Below are positions 1-7,467 of a stretch of 41,810 nt of DNA, one piece after another. The DNA is taken from assembly GCA_900546615.1 (NCBI GenBank), contig URDJ01000027.1, forward strand, positions 1-41,810. The letters run 5' to 3'. Both the position numbers and the translations under genes were made by a program. The notes under the pieces are model-generated. The model did not search any database. It saw only the letters and a program-made list of their open reading frames with translations, and was not told where the DNA came from. How positions within the stretch are numbered: the stretch's first letter is position 1; every line of letters begins with the position of its first letter. Source of the DNA: an uncultured Eubacteriales bacterium (GTDB lineage Bacteria; Bacillota; Clostridia; Oscillospirales; Oscillospiraceae).

Positions 1-179
1 GTGTTCTTCACGACGCTGTACTGCACGGCGTTCTGCGCCAGCTCACGGCGAAGCTGCGTATCCTCGGCGACCGTAATGCCCCTGTAGTCCACGAACACAC
101 CCGCGCTCGCGGAGCTAAGACGCTTGGTCAGTTCCTCGACTATCGCCTGCTTCTCGCTGAGAACTCTTGCATTCGGCAT
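1..179 (-). CDS. rplJ: 50S ribosomal protein L10, N-terminal part (runs off the window)
   Basis: The minus-strand frame starts MPNARVLSEKQAIVEELTKR and continues through an SAGVFVDYRGITV segment to a VVKNT at the window edge, which is the N-terminal rRNA-binding part of L10. L10 anchors the L7/L12 stalk to 23S rRNA. About 59 residues are visible; the remainder and the expected rplL lie before base 1. The start at 179 is fixed by a GGAGGTG Shine-Dalgarno at about 191-197. The identity is supported independently by the L10-type leader directly upstream, which lets L10-L12 repress their own synthesis. The cut is the window edge, not a damaged gene. Confidence 0.93.
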   Translation of the reverse strand, partial: MPNARVLSEKQAIVEELTKRLSSASAGVFVDYRGITVAEDTQLRRELAQNAVQYSVVKN

Positions 180-330
180 TTTCCTTCTTCACCTCCGGAA
201 GTTTCGTCGCGCCCAAAAATAAACCTCCGCGTCAGAAAGACACGGAGGATGAATAGCAATCAATAGTATAACATACTGATGCCGTCCTCGGCAGGACTTC
301 CGCTTTCGCAGCCTGCTGTCTTTGGAGCGC
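180..330 (-). ncRNA. L10 leader (autoregulatory 5' leader of rplJ)
   Basis: The transcribed leader between the rplJ promoter and start codon carries the hallmark segments of the Firmicute L10 leader: AAGACAGCAGGC, then GTCCTGCCGAGGACGGC, followed by a strong hairpin with a U-rich tail just before the Shine-Dalgarno. In this family the L10-L12 complex binds a 23S rRNA-like fold and favours termination. Boundaries are approximate; a covariance-model search with the L10 leader family would set them. Confidence 0.85.
214..248 (-). terminator. Attenuator hairpin inside the L10 leader
   Basis: On the minus strand CCTCCGTGTC pairs with GACGCGGAGG (10 bp, one G-U) around a TTTCT loop and is followed by TTTATTTTT. 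It lies between the leader fold and the rplJ ribosome binding site, where an L10-controlled attenuator is expected. Confidence 0.8.
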
Positions 331-336
331 CATAGT

Positions 337-365
337 AATTTATCAGCTTTTTCCCTCTTTGTCAA
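337..365 (-). promoter_or_regulatory. Sigma-A promoter of rplJ
   Basis: Minus strand TTGACA (360-365), 17-bp spacer, TAAATT (337-342). The predicted start near 330 gives a leader of about 150 nt, fitting the L10 leader. Confidence 0.8.
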
Positions 366-374
366 GGGGTTTTC

Positions 375-791
375 CTATTTTTTCGCAAAAGCGAAGAATC
401 TCTGGCCAATGTAATTGAGGCCGGTGAACACCACCATGCCGACGAGCATCGCCACGTTTTCCTGCACCCTCTGCGTCGCATCCGCCAGCAGCCAGACCGC
501 GAAGGGCTTCGCCAGGCCGTAGGCGACGGCATAGCAGACCGCGATGTTCAGGATAAAGCGCAGCACCTGCCCCACGCTGTACTCCTTCACCTCGAAGGTG
601 AAATACTTGTTCAGGAAATAGCTCAATATGCTGCCAACGACATAGTTCATCGCGGAGGAGAAGGTGTAGGAGCAGTACGCCACGTTGTAGAGCAGGAACA
701 TCACGCCCGCCCCGACCAGCGTGTTTGCCGCGCCGACCAGGCAGAACTTCAGAAATCGCTTGTCAAAAAACAAATGAATAAACTTTTTCAA
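375..791 (-). CDS. GtrA-family small membrane protein
   Basis: A 138-residue protein with four hydrophobic segments (about residues 13-33, 40-60, 75-95 and 108-128 from the TTG start) and the family pattern FCLVGAANTLVGAG near the N-terminus, an SYFLNKYFTF turn and a C-terminal NYIGQRFFAF. GtrA-like proteins are thought to move or present lipid-linked sugars during cell-surface glycosylation. I choose TTG at 791: GGAGG lies 8 nt upstream, and the predicted transcript starts near 832, so the longer frame opening at 848 could not be translated from it. No polysaccharide genes are adjacent, so the substrate is unknown. It has no clear terminator and may read into the rplJ leader. Family assignment is firm; function is inference. 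Confidence 0.85.
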   Translation of the reverse strand: MKKFIHLFFDKRFLKFCLVGAANTLVGAGVMFLLYNVAYCSYTFSSAMNYVVGSILSYFLNKYFTFEVKEYSVGQVLRFILNIAVCYAVAYGLAKPFAVWLLADATQRVQENVAMLVGMVVFTGLNYIGQRFFAFAKK

Positions 792-838
792 GCCATATAC
801 CTCCAGGAACGACACCAGAGACCGGCCCCGGCCAAGCC

Positions 839-866
839 AGTATAACACTTTTTAAAAAAAATACAA
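839..866 (-). promoter_or_regulatory. Promoter of the GtrA-family gene
   Basis: Minus strand TTGTAT (861-866), 16-bp T/A-tract spacer, TATACT (839-844). It decides the start codon: initiation near 832 leaves only the TTG at 791 with a good ribosome binding site. Confidence 0.65.
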
Positions 867-874
867 CTTCCCTA

Positions 875-903
875 TTGCAAACTTTCTGTGACTGTGCTAT
901 AGT
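875..903 (+). promoter_or_regulatory. Promoter of the 128-residue cysteine-cluster protein gene
   Basis: TTGCAA (875-880), 17-bp spacer, TATAGT (898-903). It is divergent from the GtrA-family promoter. Confidence 0.7.
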
Positions 904-921
904 TTGAGCAGAAATTAAGAA

Positions 922-936
922 TAAGAATTATTATCA
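922..936 (+). promoter_or_regulatory. Fur/PerR-like box downstream of the promoter
   Basis: TAAGAATTATTATCA matches the 7-1-7 Fur-family pattern TGATAATnATTATCA at all seven right-half positions and five of seven on the left. It lies about +12 to +26 from the predicted start, where bound repressor would block elongation. It could instead be a PerR or Zur site. Sequence match only. Confidence 0.45.
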
Positions 937-952
937 TTAAGGAGGCGGCGAA

Positions 953-1339
953 ATGGCGGAAGCGAAGAATATAAGGCTGTATACGCCCGAGGGCGTGCGG
1001 ATAGAGGACCCGGCGCTGGCGGAGGACTATGTGAATGCGGAGAAGGCTGGGCCGTTCAGGGTAGGTCAGCGCGCGCTGTTTTACCGGGACGGGGGCCTGA
1101 AGCGCTACTGCATACCGCTGGGGCAGATCGACCACGCCTTCACGCGGGTGGTTGCCTGCTCGACGCACTGCTGCTGCGGCAAGATGGATTTGAACACCTT
1201 CCGGCTGGTCGTCTGCGGCGAAGGCCGCGAGCTTGCGGCGGTGTATACGGAGACGGAGAGCTACGTGGACCAGGCGCAGGAGCTTTTGAAGCGGCGCATC
1301 CCGGGCCTGAAGCTGGGCTATACCGCCCCGGCGCAGTAA
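953..1339 (+). CDS. Hypothetical protein with a CCC cluster, possible metal-responsive expression
   Basis: A 128-residue soluble protein, ATG preceded by AAGGAGG at the right distance. I do not recognise the family. Residues about 33-110 alternate short hydrophobic strands (RALFYRDG, RYCIPLGQI, AFTRVVAC, FRLVVCG, LAAVYTE) and end in an amphipathic helix (DQAQELLKRRI); this strand-rich, helix-capped layout resembles small PH-like domains, but that is a weak inference. Cys52, Cys69, the C73-C75 triplet with His72 and Cys88 form an unusual thiol-rich surface that could bind metal. It stands alone between its own promoter and a terminator. The Fur/PerR-like box in the leader suggests iron or peroxide control. 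Confidence 0.7.
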   Translation: MAEAKNIRLYTPEGVRIEDPALAEDYVNAEKAGPFRVGQRALFYRDGGLKRYCIPLGQIDHAFTRVVACSTHCCCGKMDLNTFRLVVCGEGRELAAVYTETESYVDQAQELLKRRIPGLKLGYTAPAQ

Positions 1340-1353
1340 ATTGAATGTATGAA

Positions 1354-1385
1354 AAGATGCCGACCAGCTGGCCGGCATCTTTTTG
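1354..1385. terminator. Bidirectional terminator between convergent genes
   Basis: GATGCCG/CGGCATC stem (1356-1379) with an inner CCAG/CTGG, flanked by T5 on the plus strand and A4 on the other side. It serves both the cysteine-cluster gene and the CoA-transferase gene. Confidence 0.75.
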
Positions 1386-1399
1386 CTGTTTTGGACTGT

Positions 1400-3016
1400 T
1401 CAGTTCTGGCTCCAGCCTGTGCAGCCGTCGGTGAAGACGAGGTTGCGCTCATCGAGGGGGAACGCGGTGTTAACCACCGGGGGAGAGCTGAAGCCGCACT
1501 CGCCGCCGGAGGCGCAGCCTTTGACGTACTGGAAGACGTTGTCCCAGACCTTGTCCTTGCTGCGGACGGCGACGGAACTCTCCTGCGGAACGGCCTCGGA
1601 GTTCTCGCAGAGGTCGGCGCACTCGTGCAGATACTGCGCGCCGCGGGTGAGGGAGGTCGTGACTTTGTAGCCGCCGCCTTCCTTCAGGCGCTGCGCGATG
1701 GCGCGCAGGGTGCCGAGGGCGAGGATGAAACCGGGGAAGTAGTCGAGCGGCACGCCGTTGAGGTTTTTGGGCTCCTCGAGCGAGCCGTTGCGCACGGACA
1801 GGCCAGTGATATCTTCAGCGCATGGTGCCCAGCCCGGGCGGTCCTTCCAGACCGTGTCGGAGAAGCAGTTGAGATTCGAGTAGATGACGTTGGGGTTGAG
1901 CGCGCGGATATCCGCCTCGGAGAGGCCGAACTTGTCCATGCAGCCGTTCTGATAGGAGTAGGTGACGACGTCTGCCTCGCGGATGAGCCGCTTTGCACGC
2001 TCGAGCTGCTCGGGGATGTTGAAGTCGAGCTGAATAGAGTGCTTGCCAGCCCAGCCGTCGAACTCGAGCATAGCCTGTTCCTGATGCTTGAAGTCGCCGC
2101 GGCGCACGAGCAGCACGTCCGCGCCGTACTCGGCGAGGATGCGCGAGCAGGCGGGGCCAGCGATGATGTGGGTGAGGTCCAGCACGCGAATGCCGGAGAG
2201 CGGGCCGCGCTCTGTCGGGCGGCCCCAGTCGGGGGCTTCGGACTCCGCGAGCTTCTCGGTGCGGATGAGCGGCATGGCGATCACGGCCTTGCCGACCTCG
2301 CTGGACTCCCACTCCTCGCGGCTGCGTATCATGCAGCCGCAGGCGCCGCAGTCGAAGCTGAGGTCCTCAAGCTCCATGGCGGTCCTGGAGGCGACGTTGG
2401 CGGCGATCTCCTTCATGTCCCTTTTGAGGGAGAAGAACTTGTATTCTTCGGATTTCTTGGAGAGCCCGAGGGCCTTGACCAGCTTCTCCTGCTGGCTCTG
2501 ATAGTAGACGTGGAAGGATACGTCACGGCCGTCCCTGGCACGGAACTTGTGCATGGAGCCGTTGAGGGCGTTGTTGACACGGAGCGCCGACTGGACGCGG
2601 GAGGAGGTAAATTCTTTGCAGTGTTTGTGGTCGGACATGTAGAGCCTTATGGCCTGCAGGCCGGAGAATACGAGGTCGCAGCGTATCTGAGCGTTGGAGA
2701 CGTCGGCTCCCCTGAGCGCGGCTATCTCGGTCGCGGCGGCGCTGCACGCGGTGAGCACGGCGGCGATGGCGCTGGTCTGAGGGATGATCTCATCCTCGAA
2801 GAGCTTGCGGACCGCGGGTATTCTGAGCTTGGTGAGCACCAGACTGAGCGGAATGGGGAAGGGATTGGAGGTGTAGCAGGCCCTGGAGAGCATGGAGCGC
2901 CTGCCCTCGTCGGCGACAAAGGTCACCGGCAGACCGTCCATCCCGGTTCTGTCGAGCAGATCCTCGTATATGAGCTGAGCATTTCTGGCTTTGCGCCTGA
3001 GCACGCCGTCTGCCAT
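1400..3016 (-). CDS. CoA-transferase family III (CaiB/BaiF) protein with extended N-terminal half
   Basis: A 538-residue protein. Residues about 271-530 carry the family III signature GPLSGIRVLDLTHIIAGP followed by SRILAEYGADVLLVRR and a downstream FSDTVWKDRPGW and PLDYFPG, as in enzymes that move CoA between carboxylic acids through an aspartyl-CoA intermediate. Ordinary members have about 400 residues. Here the domain is preceded by about 270 residues whose segment 152-190 (FRARDGRDVSFHVYYQSQQEKLVKALGL) looks like the late part of a second family III unit, so the protein may be a fused or permuted double-domain form. I start at ATG 3016, since AAGGAG sits 10 nt upstream; the frame is open to 3049 without a good ribosome binding site. 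It is monocistronic. The substrate is unknown, and no acyl-CoA partner gene is nearby. Confidence 0.8.
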   Translation of the reverse strand: MADGVLRRKARNAQLIYEDLLDRTGMDGLPVTFVADEGRRSMLSRACYTSNPFPIPLSLVLTKLRIPAVRKLFEDEIIPQTSAIAAVLTACSAAATEIAALRGADVSNAQIRCDLVFSGLQAIRLYMSDHKHCKEFTSSRVQSALRVNNALNGSMHKFRARDGRDVSFHVYYQSQQEKLVKALGLSKKSEEYKFFSLKRDMKEIAANVASRTAMELEDLSFDCGACGCMIRSREEWESSEVGKAVIAMPLIRTEKLAESEAPDWGRPTERGPLSGIRVLDLTHIIAGPACSRILAEYGADVLLVRRGDFKHQEQAMLEFDGWAGKHSIQLDFNIPEQLERAKRLIREADVVTYSYQNGCMDKFGLSEADIRALNPNVIYSNLNCFSDTVWKDRPGWAPCAEDITGLSVRNGSLEEPKNLNGVPLDYFPGFILALGTLRAIAQRLKEGGGYKVTTSLTRGAQYLHECADLCENSEAVPQESSVAVRSKDKVWDNVFQYVKGCASGGECGFSSPPVVNTAFPLDERNLVFTDGCTGWSQN

Positions 3017-3050
3017 TGTATCAAGACTCCTTTTCAAAGTAGATGACACA

Positions 3051-3079
3051 ATTTTAGACCCGTGTCAGGCTTTTGACAA
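3051..3079 (-). promoter_or_regulatory. Promoter of the CoA-transferase gene
   Basis: Minus strand TTGTCA (3074-3079), 17-bp spacer, TAAAAT (3051-3056). Confidence 0.7.
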
Positions 3080-3093
3080 TATGGGAAGCTGGA

Positions 3094-3155
3094 CAAAAAA
3101 GCGGCCTCTGGTCTGGCCACAATGACAGTAAATTACATATGGTCAAACCAGAGGC
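3094..3155 (-). terminator. Long-stem terminator of the Ala-rich protein gene
   Basis: On the minus strand GCCTCTGGT pairs with ACCAGAGGC (9 bp), extended by about six more pairs (with G-U and one mismatch), followed by CGCTTTTTT. Confidence 0.75.
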
Positions 3156-3171
3156 AAACGAGGGCGGGGTA

Positions 3172-3888
3172 TCAGGCGGGGACGTAGCCGGTGTAACCGT
3201 AGCCGTGGGAGGTGTTGTAGATCTGCTCGAGCAGCTCGGCGTCGGCGACTGCGTAGCTGTTGTCGACGCGGACGGCCTCCTCATAGAGGGCGCGGGCGAG
3301 GTCAATTTCGTTCTGGGCTATGGCGTCGGCGACGGCCTGACGGTACTGGGCCTTGACTTTTGCGCGCTCGACGGAGAGCTCGGAGAGCTTTGCAGAGCGT
3401 TCGGAGTCGATGGAGGCCATTTCGGACTGGGTGGAGATACCGAGGGCGAGGGCGGCCTGGCCCTGAGCGCCGGTGTTGAGGCCGGAGGCGGCGAAGCGTT
3501 CGTTCATGCTCTGCTGGGCAATGGCGCCGGAGGCGGCTGCCCGGCTTTTGGCTTCGCGGTAGACGGCGGGGATGGCGGCGGCCTCGGCGTCGTAGGCGGC
3601 GAGCTGGTCGGAGTAGGCGCTCTCGAGAGCGGAGAGGGCCTGACGCTCCGCGGCGGCGTAGAGTTCGCGGATGTAGTCGCTCTGGTCGGTGGCGGTGTAG
3701 TAGTGCCGGGGCTCGGATACCTCCTGCGTGTAGACGTTGGTCTGTGCGTAGTCGAGGCCCTCGCCGGCGATCTTGGCGTTGCGTGCGGCCTCGTACTGCG
3801 CGAGCAGCGTGCGGTCGGCGTAGACGCCCTTGGCGGCCTCCTGCGCGATGAGATCGGAGTAGTCGATGTTTTTGTCGTATGCCGTCAT
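3172..3888 (-). CDS. Ala/Glu-rich helical protein of unknown function
   Basis: A 238-residue protein, almost entirely helical by composition, with an N-terminal DYSDLIAQEAAKG and RNAKIAGEGLDY segment, a long Ala/Glu/Arg helix region (about residues 70-215) broken at GLNTGAQGQAALALG, and a Tyr/Gly-rich tail (HGYGYTGYVPA). There is no signal peptide, membrane segment or catalytic motif. I have a general impression of similar proteins in gut Clostridia, possibly linked to prophage structural regions, but no phage gene lies nearby and I cannot name a function. The start at 3888 is chosen because GGAGG is 7 nt upstream; the ATG two codons earlier is too close to it. It has its own promoter and terminator. 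Confidence 0.7.
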   Translation of the reverse strand: MTAYDKNIDYSDLIAQEAAKGVYADRTLLAQYEAARNAKIAGEGLDYAQTNVYTQEVSEPRHYYTATDQSDYIRELYAAAERQALSALESAYSDQLAAYDAEAAAIPAVYREAKSRAAASGAIAQQSMNERFAASGLNTGAQGQAALALGISTQSEMASIDSERSAKLSELSVERAKVKAQYRQAVADAIAQNEIDLARALYEEAVRVDNSYAVADAELLEQIYNTSHGYGYTGYVPA

Positions 3889-3917
3889 GTGCATACCTCC
3901 TTTGTTGTTTGGGGTAC

Positions 3918-3945
3918 AATATAGCGACTTTCCGGCAAATCGCAA
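3918..3945 (-). promoter_or_regulatory. Promoter of the Ala-rich protein gene
   Basis: Minus strand TTGCGA (3940-3945), 16-bp spacer, TATATT (3918-3923). It sits back to back with the ilvA promoter. Confidence 0.6.
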
Positions 3946-3970
3946 GAGGCATATAAAAATTGTTTGGCCG

Positions 3971-3999
3971 TTGACGGCGGGACAGGGGGGAGTTATCAT
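3971..3999 (+). promoter_or_regulatory. Promoter of ilvA
   Basis: TTGACG (3971-3976), 17-bp spacer, TATCAT (3994-3999). The leader is about 35 nt, too short for a T-box or attenuator, so no branched-chain amino acid riboregulation is visible. Confidence 0.65.
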
Positions 4000-4040
4000 A
4001 GAAGAAGGAAAGGACAGAACGACGCTTGGAGGTGCACGGG

Positions 4041-5249
4041 ATGGAACTTACGCTCAGGGACTTTGAGAGGGCAGCGAAAAGGCTCGACGGGATAGTACAC
4101 AAGACTGACCTGGACTACAGCGCGACCTTCAGCTGCATGGCGGGCGGCGAGGTCTGGATGAAATGTGAGAACAGGCAGAAGACGGGCTCGTTCAAGATAC
4201 GCGGCGCGGCGAATAAGATAGGAGCGCTGACGGAGCGAGGCGAGGTGAAGGCGGTCGTGGCGTCGTCGGCGGGGAACCATGCACAGGGCGTGGCGTACGC
4301 GGCTCAGAGCCATGGGCTGCCGGCGACGATAGTGATGCCGAAGGCGGCGCCGATAGCGAAGGTGCAGGCGACGGAGGGCTACGGCGCGAAGGTGGTGCTC
4401 TGCGGCGACTGCTATGACGACGCCTTCGAGAAGGCCATGGAGATATGCCGGGACGAGGATGCGACCTTCCTGCACCCATTTGACGACTATGAGGTCATGG
4501 CGGGTCAGGGCACTGTCGGGCTGGAGGTACTCAGCCAGCTGCCGACGGTGGATACGGTAGTGGTACCTGTGGGCGGCGGCGGGCTGCTGGCGGGTGTTGC
4601 GGCCTGCATAAAGCAGGTGAACCCGCGCGTGCGGGTCGTGGGCGTGCAGGCTGAGGGCGCGAACGCGGTGTACAGGAGCTTCCATGAGGGCAAACACGTG
4701 GCCTCGGAGCGCGTTTCGACGATAGCGGATGGCATCGCGGTCAAATGCCCGGGTGAGAAGACCGTTGAGCAGATCATGCAGTACGCGGACGATATGGTGA
4801 CGGTGACAGATAACGACATCTCGGCGGCCATCCTTCTGCTGATGGAGCGCACGAAGCAGATCGTGGAGCCGTCGGGTGCGAGCTCGCTGGCGGCGGTGCT
4901 GTCCGGGAAGGTGGACACGAAGGACAGGAAGACGGTGTGTCTGCTGTCCGGGGGCAATATAGATGTGAGCTTCATCCACCGGGTGATCGAGCTGGGCCTC
5001 GTGTCGAGACACAGGAGGATAAAGTTCGCGACGACGCTGCCGGACTCGCCGGGCAGCCTGATGCGGCTGCTGCATATCATAGCGGACACGGGGGCGAACA
5101 TCATCACGATAAATCACGACCGCCTGTGCCCGACGCTGTCGCCGAGCGAGATACTGGTACACATAGCCTGCGAGGTAGGCGGCAAGGAGCATAGCCAGTC
5201 CCTGCTCGACCGCCTCGGGAGCGAAGGCTACGCTGTTATGATGGAGTAG
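4041..5249 (+). CDS. ilvA: Threonine ammonia-lyase with C-terminal ACT domain
   Basis: A 402-residue PLP enzyme of fold type II that deaminates threonine to 2-oxobutanoate, the first step to isoleucine, or of threonine catabolism. The PLP lysine is K52 in KTGSFKIRGA; the SSAGNHAQGVA substrate loop and the phosphate-binding glycine loop PVGGGGLLAG follow. Residues about 325-402 (IKFATTLPDSPGSLMRLLHII) form a single ACT domain. This length and architecture match the short TdcB/IlvA type of Firmicutes, not the 500-residue double-ACT E. coli IlvA, so anabolic and catabolic roles cannot be separated from sequence. The start at 4041 has GGAGG 8 nt upstream; a TTG at 4026 lacks one. It stands alone between promoter and terminator. 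Confidence 0.92.
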   Translation: MELTLRDFERAAKRLDGIVHKTDLDYSATFSCMAGGEVWMKCENRQKTGSFKIRGAANKIGALTERGEVKAVVASSAGNHAQGVAYAAQSHGLPATIVMPKAAPIAKVQATEGYGAKVVLCGDCYDDAFEKAMEICRDEDATFLHPFDDYEVMAGQGTVGLEVLSQLPTVDTVVVPVGGGGLLAGVAACIKQVNPRVRVVGVQAEGANAVYRSFHEGKHVASERVSTIADGIAVKCPGEKTVEQIMQYADDMVTVTDNDISAAILLLMERTKQIVEPSGASSLAAVLSGKVDTKDRKTVCLLSGGNIDVSFIHRVIELGLVSRHRRIKFATTLPDSPGSLMRLLHIIADTGANIITINHDRLCPTLSPSEILVHIACEVGGKEHSQSLLDRLGSEGYAVMME

Positions 5250-5263
5250 GATTCAGAGGAATA

Positions 5264-5306
5264 CGGCCCCGTCCCGGAGCAAAAATCGGGCCGGGGCCGG
5301 TTTTTT
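5264..5306 (+). terminator. Terminator of ilvA
   Basis: CGGCCCCG pairs with CGGGGCCG, with an inner TCCCG/CGGGC pairing and an A-rich loop, followed by T6. Confidence 0.85.
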
Positions 5307-5355
5307 AATGAAGGATTAATTGAGACGTGGGAAAATATGCTGGGGAGGCGATGGG

Positions 5356-6030
5356 ATGAGGATACTGGTCGTGGAAGACGAGCGGGACCTGAACCGTATA
5401 ATTTGCAAGAGGCTGGCAGCGGCGGGGTATTCCACGGACGCCTGCTATGACGGGCGTGAGGCGCTGGATTACCTTGAGTCGGCGGAATACGACGCTGCCA
5501 TATTTGACGTTATGATGCCGCGGCTGGACGGCTTCACTGCGGTGAGACGGCTGCGCGAGCGCGGGGACGCGACGCCGGTGCTGTTCCTGACGGCGCGCGA
5601 CGCGGTGAGCGACCGGGTCGAGGGCCTCGACCTCGGCGCGAACGATTACCTCGTAAAGCCCTTTTCCTTTGACGAGCTGCTGGCGAGGATAAGGGCCATG
5701 ACGAGAAAGGCGACGGGCAGCGTGACAAACGTCTTCACCTGCGGCGACCTGTCGCTGGACACGGCCTCGCACCGTGTGACAAGGGGAGGGAAGAACATCG
5801 ACCTGTCGGCGAAGGAGTTCGCGGTACTGGAGTTCATGATACGCAACAAGGGCAGCGTCCTCTCACGCGAGGCGATAGAGAACAACGTGTGGAGCTACGA
5901 CTGGGAGGGCGGTACAAACGTCGTCGATGTGTACATGAGCTATCTCAGGCGCAAGCTGGACGCGGATTTTGAAAAGAAGCTCATCCACACGGTGAGAGGC
6001 GTGGGCTGGGTGCTGAGGGACGAGGCATGA
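5356..6030 (+). CDS. OmpR/PhoB-family response regulator
   Basis: A 224-residue two-domain regulator. The receiver domain (about 1-115) has the acidic pair E7-D8, phosphoacceptor D51 (FDVMMPRLDG), T79 and K101. The C-terminal winged helix (about 128-222) has the SAKEFAVLEFMIRNKG and VDVYMSYLRRKLD elements of OmpR/PhoB DNA-binding domains. The start is placed at MRILVVED (5356), where GGGGAGG lies 9 nt upstream; an earlier ATG has none. It overlaps the kinase gene by 4 nt (ATGA), so the two form one operon and a cognate pair. The sequence resembles regulators of envelope stress or peptide sensing, but the target genes are unknown; neither neighbour is an obvious target. No convincing promoter was found in the 50 bp after the ilvA terminator. 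Confidence 0.93.
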   Translation: MRILVVEDERDLNRIICKRLAAAGYSTDACYDGREALDYLESAEYDAAIFDVMMPRLDGFTAVRRLRERGDATPVLFLTARDAVSDRVEGLDLGANDYLVKPFSFDELLARIRAMTRKATGSVTNVFTCGDLSLDTASHRVTRGGKNIDLSAKEFAVLEFMIRNKGSVLSREAIENNVWSYDWEGGTNVVDVYMSYLRRKLDADFEKKLIHTVRGVGWVLRDEA

Positions 6031-7373
6031 GGTTCATAACGATAAAAACCAGGGTGACGATATACTTCACCCTCATGATGGTGCTGGTCGTGGCGCTGGT
6101 GCTGATCTTCATGCTCATAGTGGGCAACCGCGTGCTCACGAACAACGCGGAGACCACGCTGCTCGACGTCGTACACGACAATATTGACGATGTGGAGTAT
6201 AAAAACGGCTATCTGGACCTGGATGAGCTGAACCTGTACCGACACAATGTCTACGTGCTGGTGTATGACGACGCGGAGCAGCTCATAGGCGGCGCCGGGC
6301 TGAGGCACTTCGAGGGCGACGACGAGTTCCTGAACGGGCAGACGCGAGACGTCACCATCGACGGGGAGAAATATCTGGTCTACGACCTGTATGTCCAGAA
6401 CCCCGGAGGCAACGTGTGGCTCCGGGGTATCACCTCGACGGATAACTCGTTCTCGGCGGTGCGGGTGATCGTCATACTGTCGCTGGTGCTGTTTCCGATA
6501 CTGGTACTGCTGACGGCGGTGGTGGGCTGGCTCATAGCTCGGCGGGCCTTCAAGCCTGTGCGCCAGATAACCGACACCGTGGACGCCATCTCGGACGGCT
6601 CAGACCTGACGGCGAGGATAGGATTAAAGCGAGGCCGGGACGAGATACACCGGCTCGCCGCGACCTTCGACCGTATGTTCGACCGGCTGGAGCACTCCTT
6701 CAACGCGGAAAAGCGCTTTGCCTCCGACGCCTCGCACGAGCTGAGGACGCCCATCGCGGTTATCATAGCGGAGTGCGAGTACGCGAGGCAGAACGCTAAG
6801 ACGGTCGAGGACTACGAGGAATCGATGGAGGTCGTGGAGCGGCAGTCGAGGAAGATGTCGGCTCTCATAAACCAGCTGCTGAATATCACGCGCATGGACC
6901 AGGGCACGCACAGCGTGCAGCTGGAGCGCGCGGACTTCTCGGCGCTGGTGGAGGTCGTGTGCGACGAGGCCGCGACGGCCTCGGGCCGGGCAATAGAGCT
7001 GGAGAAGGACATCGAGCAGGGCGTGTACGCGAACATGGACGTGGGCCTCATGGCGAGGTTGGTGCAGAACCTCGTGGAGAACGCCTTCAAGTACACTGCC
7101 GAGGGCGGGCATGTGCGCGTGAGCCTGAAAGCGGAGGGCGGCCTGCTCAAGTTCTCGGTCGAGGACAATGGCATAGGCATAGATAAAAAGGACCTGCCCC
7201 ATATCTGGGAGCGCTTCTGGCAGGCCGACAGCTCAAGGGGAGTGGACCGCGGCTCCGGGCTGGGGCTTTCAATGGTCAAACAGATCTCCGACGCCCACGG
7301 CGGAAAACTCAGCGTCGAGAGCCGCCCCGGCGAAGGCAGCACCTTCACATATACGATGGAGTGCAGTAACTAA
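6027..7373 (+). CDS. Membrane sensor histidine kinase, partner of the upstream regulator
   Basis: A 448-residue kinase: transmembrane helix 1 (about 11-33), an extracytoplasmic sensor of about 110 residues with no recognised ligand motif, transmembrane helix 2 (about 145-171), HAMP (about 172-225), HisKA with phosphoacceptor H237 in FASDASHELRTPIAVI, and an HATPase domain with N box (NLVENAFKYT), G1 (VEDNGIGI), F box (ERFWQAD) and G2 (GSGLGLSMV). All catalytic elements are intact. It starts within the stop of the regulator gene (ATGA overlap), implying translational coupling. The input signal is not evident. The gene ends without an obvious terminator before the next promoter. Confidence 0.93.
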   Translation: MRFITIKTRVTIYFTLMMVLVVALVLIFMLIVGNRVLTNNAETTLLDVVHDNIDDVEYKNGYLDLDELNLYRHNVYVLVYDDAEQLIGGAGLRHFEGDDEFLNGQTRDVTIDGEKYLVYDLYVQNPGGNVWLRGITSTDNSFSAVRVIVILSLVLFPILVLLTAVVGWLIARRAFKPVRQITDTVDAISDGSDLTARIGLKRGRDEIHRLAATFDRMFDRLEHSFNAEKRFASDASHELRTPIAVIIAECEYARQNAKTVEDYEESMEVVERQSRKMSALINQLLNITRMDQGTHSVQLERADFSALVEVVCDEAATASGRAIELEKDIEQGVYANMDVGLMARLVQNLVENAFKYTAEGGHVRVSLKAEGGLLKFSVEDNGIGIDKKDLPHIWERFWQADSSRGVDRGSGLGLSMVKQISDAHGGKLSVESRPGEGSTFTYTMECSN

Positions 7374-7402
7374 AAAACCTTTTGTTCTTATAGTTTCTTG
7401 TG

Positions 7403-7431
7403 TTGACAAAGCGGCTGAAAGGTCGTATAAT
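7403..7431 (+). promoter_or_regulatory. Consensus sigma-A promoter of the SGNH hydrolase gene
   Basis: TTGACA (7403-7408), 17-bp spacer, TATAAT (7426-7431): a perfect match in both hexamers. Transcription would begin near 7438, so the ATG at 7438 is unlikely to be the start codon. Confidence 0.85.
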
Positions 7432-7467
7432 GCAGACATGGAAGCTGAGGAAGGCGAGGTAAACGTC

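Noticed and set aside
1349..3046. Long plus-strand open frame of 565 codons
   Set aside because: It lies exactly opposite the CoA-transferase gene, has no ribosome binding site, and its product is a low-complexity Val/Ala/Gly/Glu sequence typical of the antisense of a GC-rich gene.
7438..7467. ATG at 7438 as start of the SGNH hydrolase
   Set aside because: It coincides with the predicted transcription start of a consensus promoter and has no ribosome binding site; ATG 7468 does.
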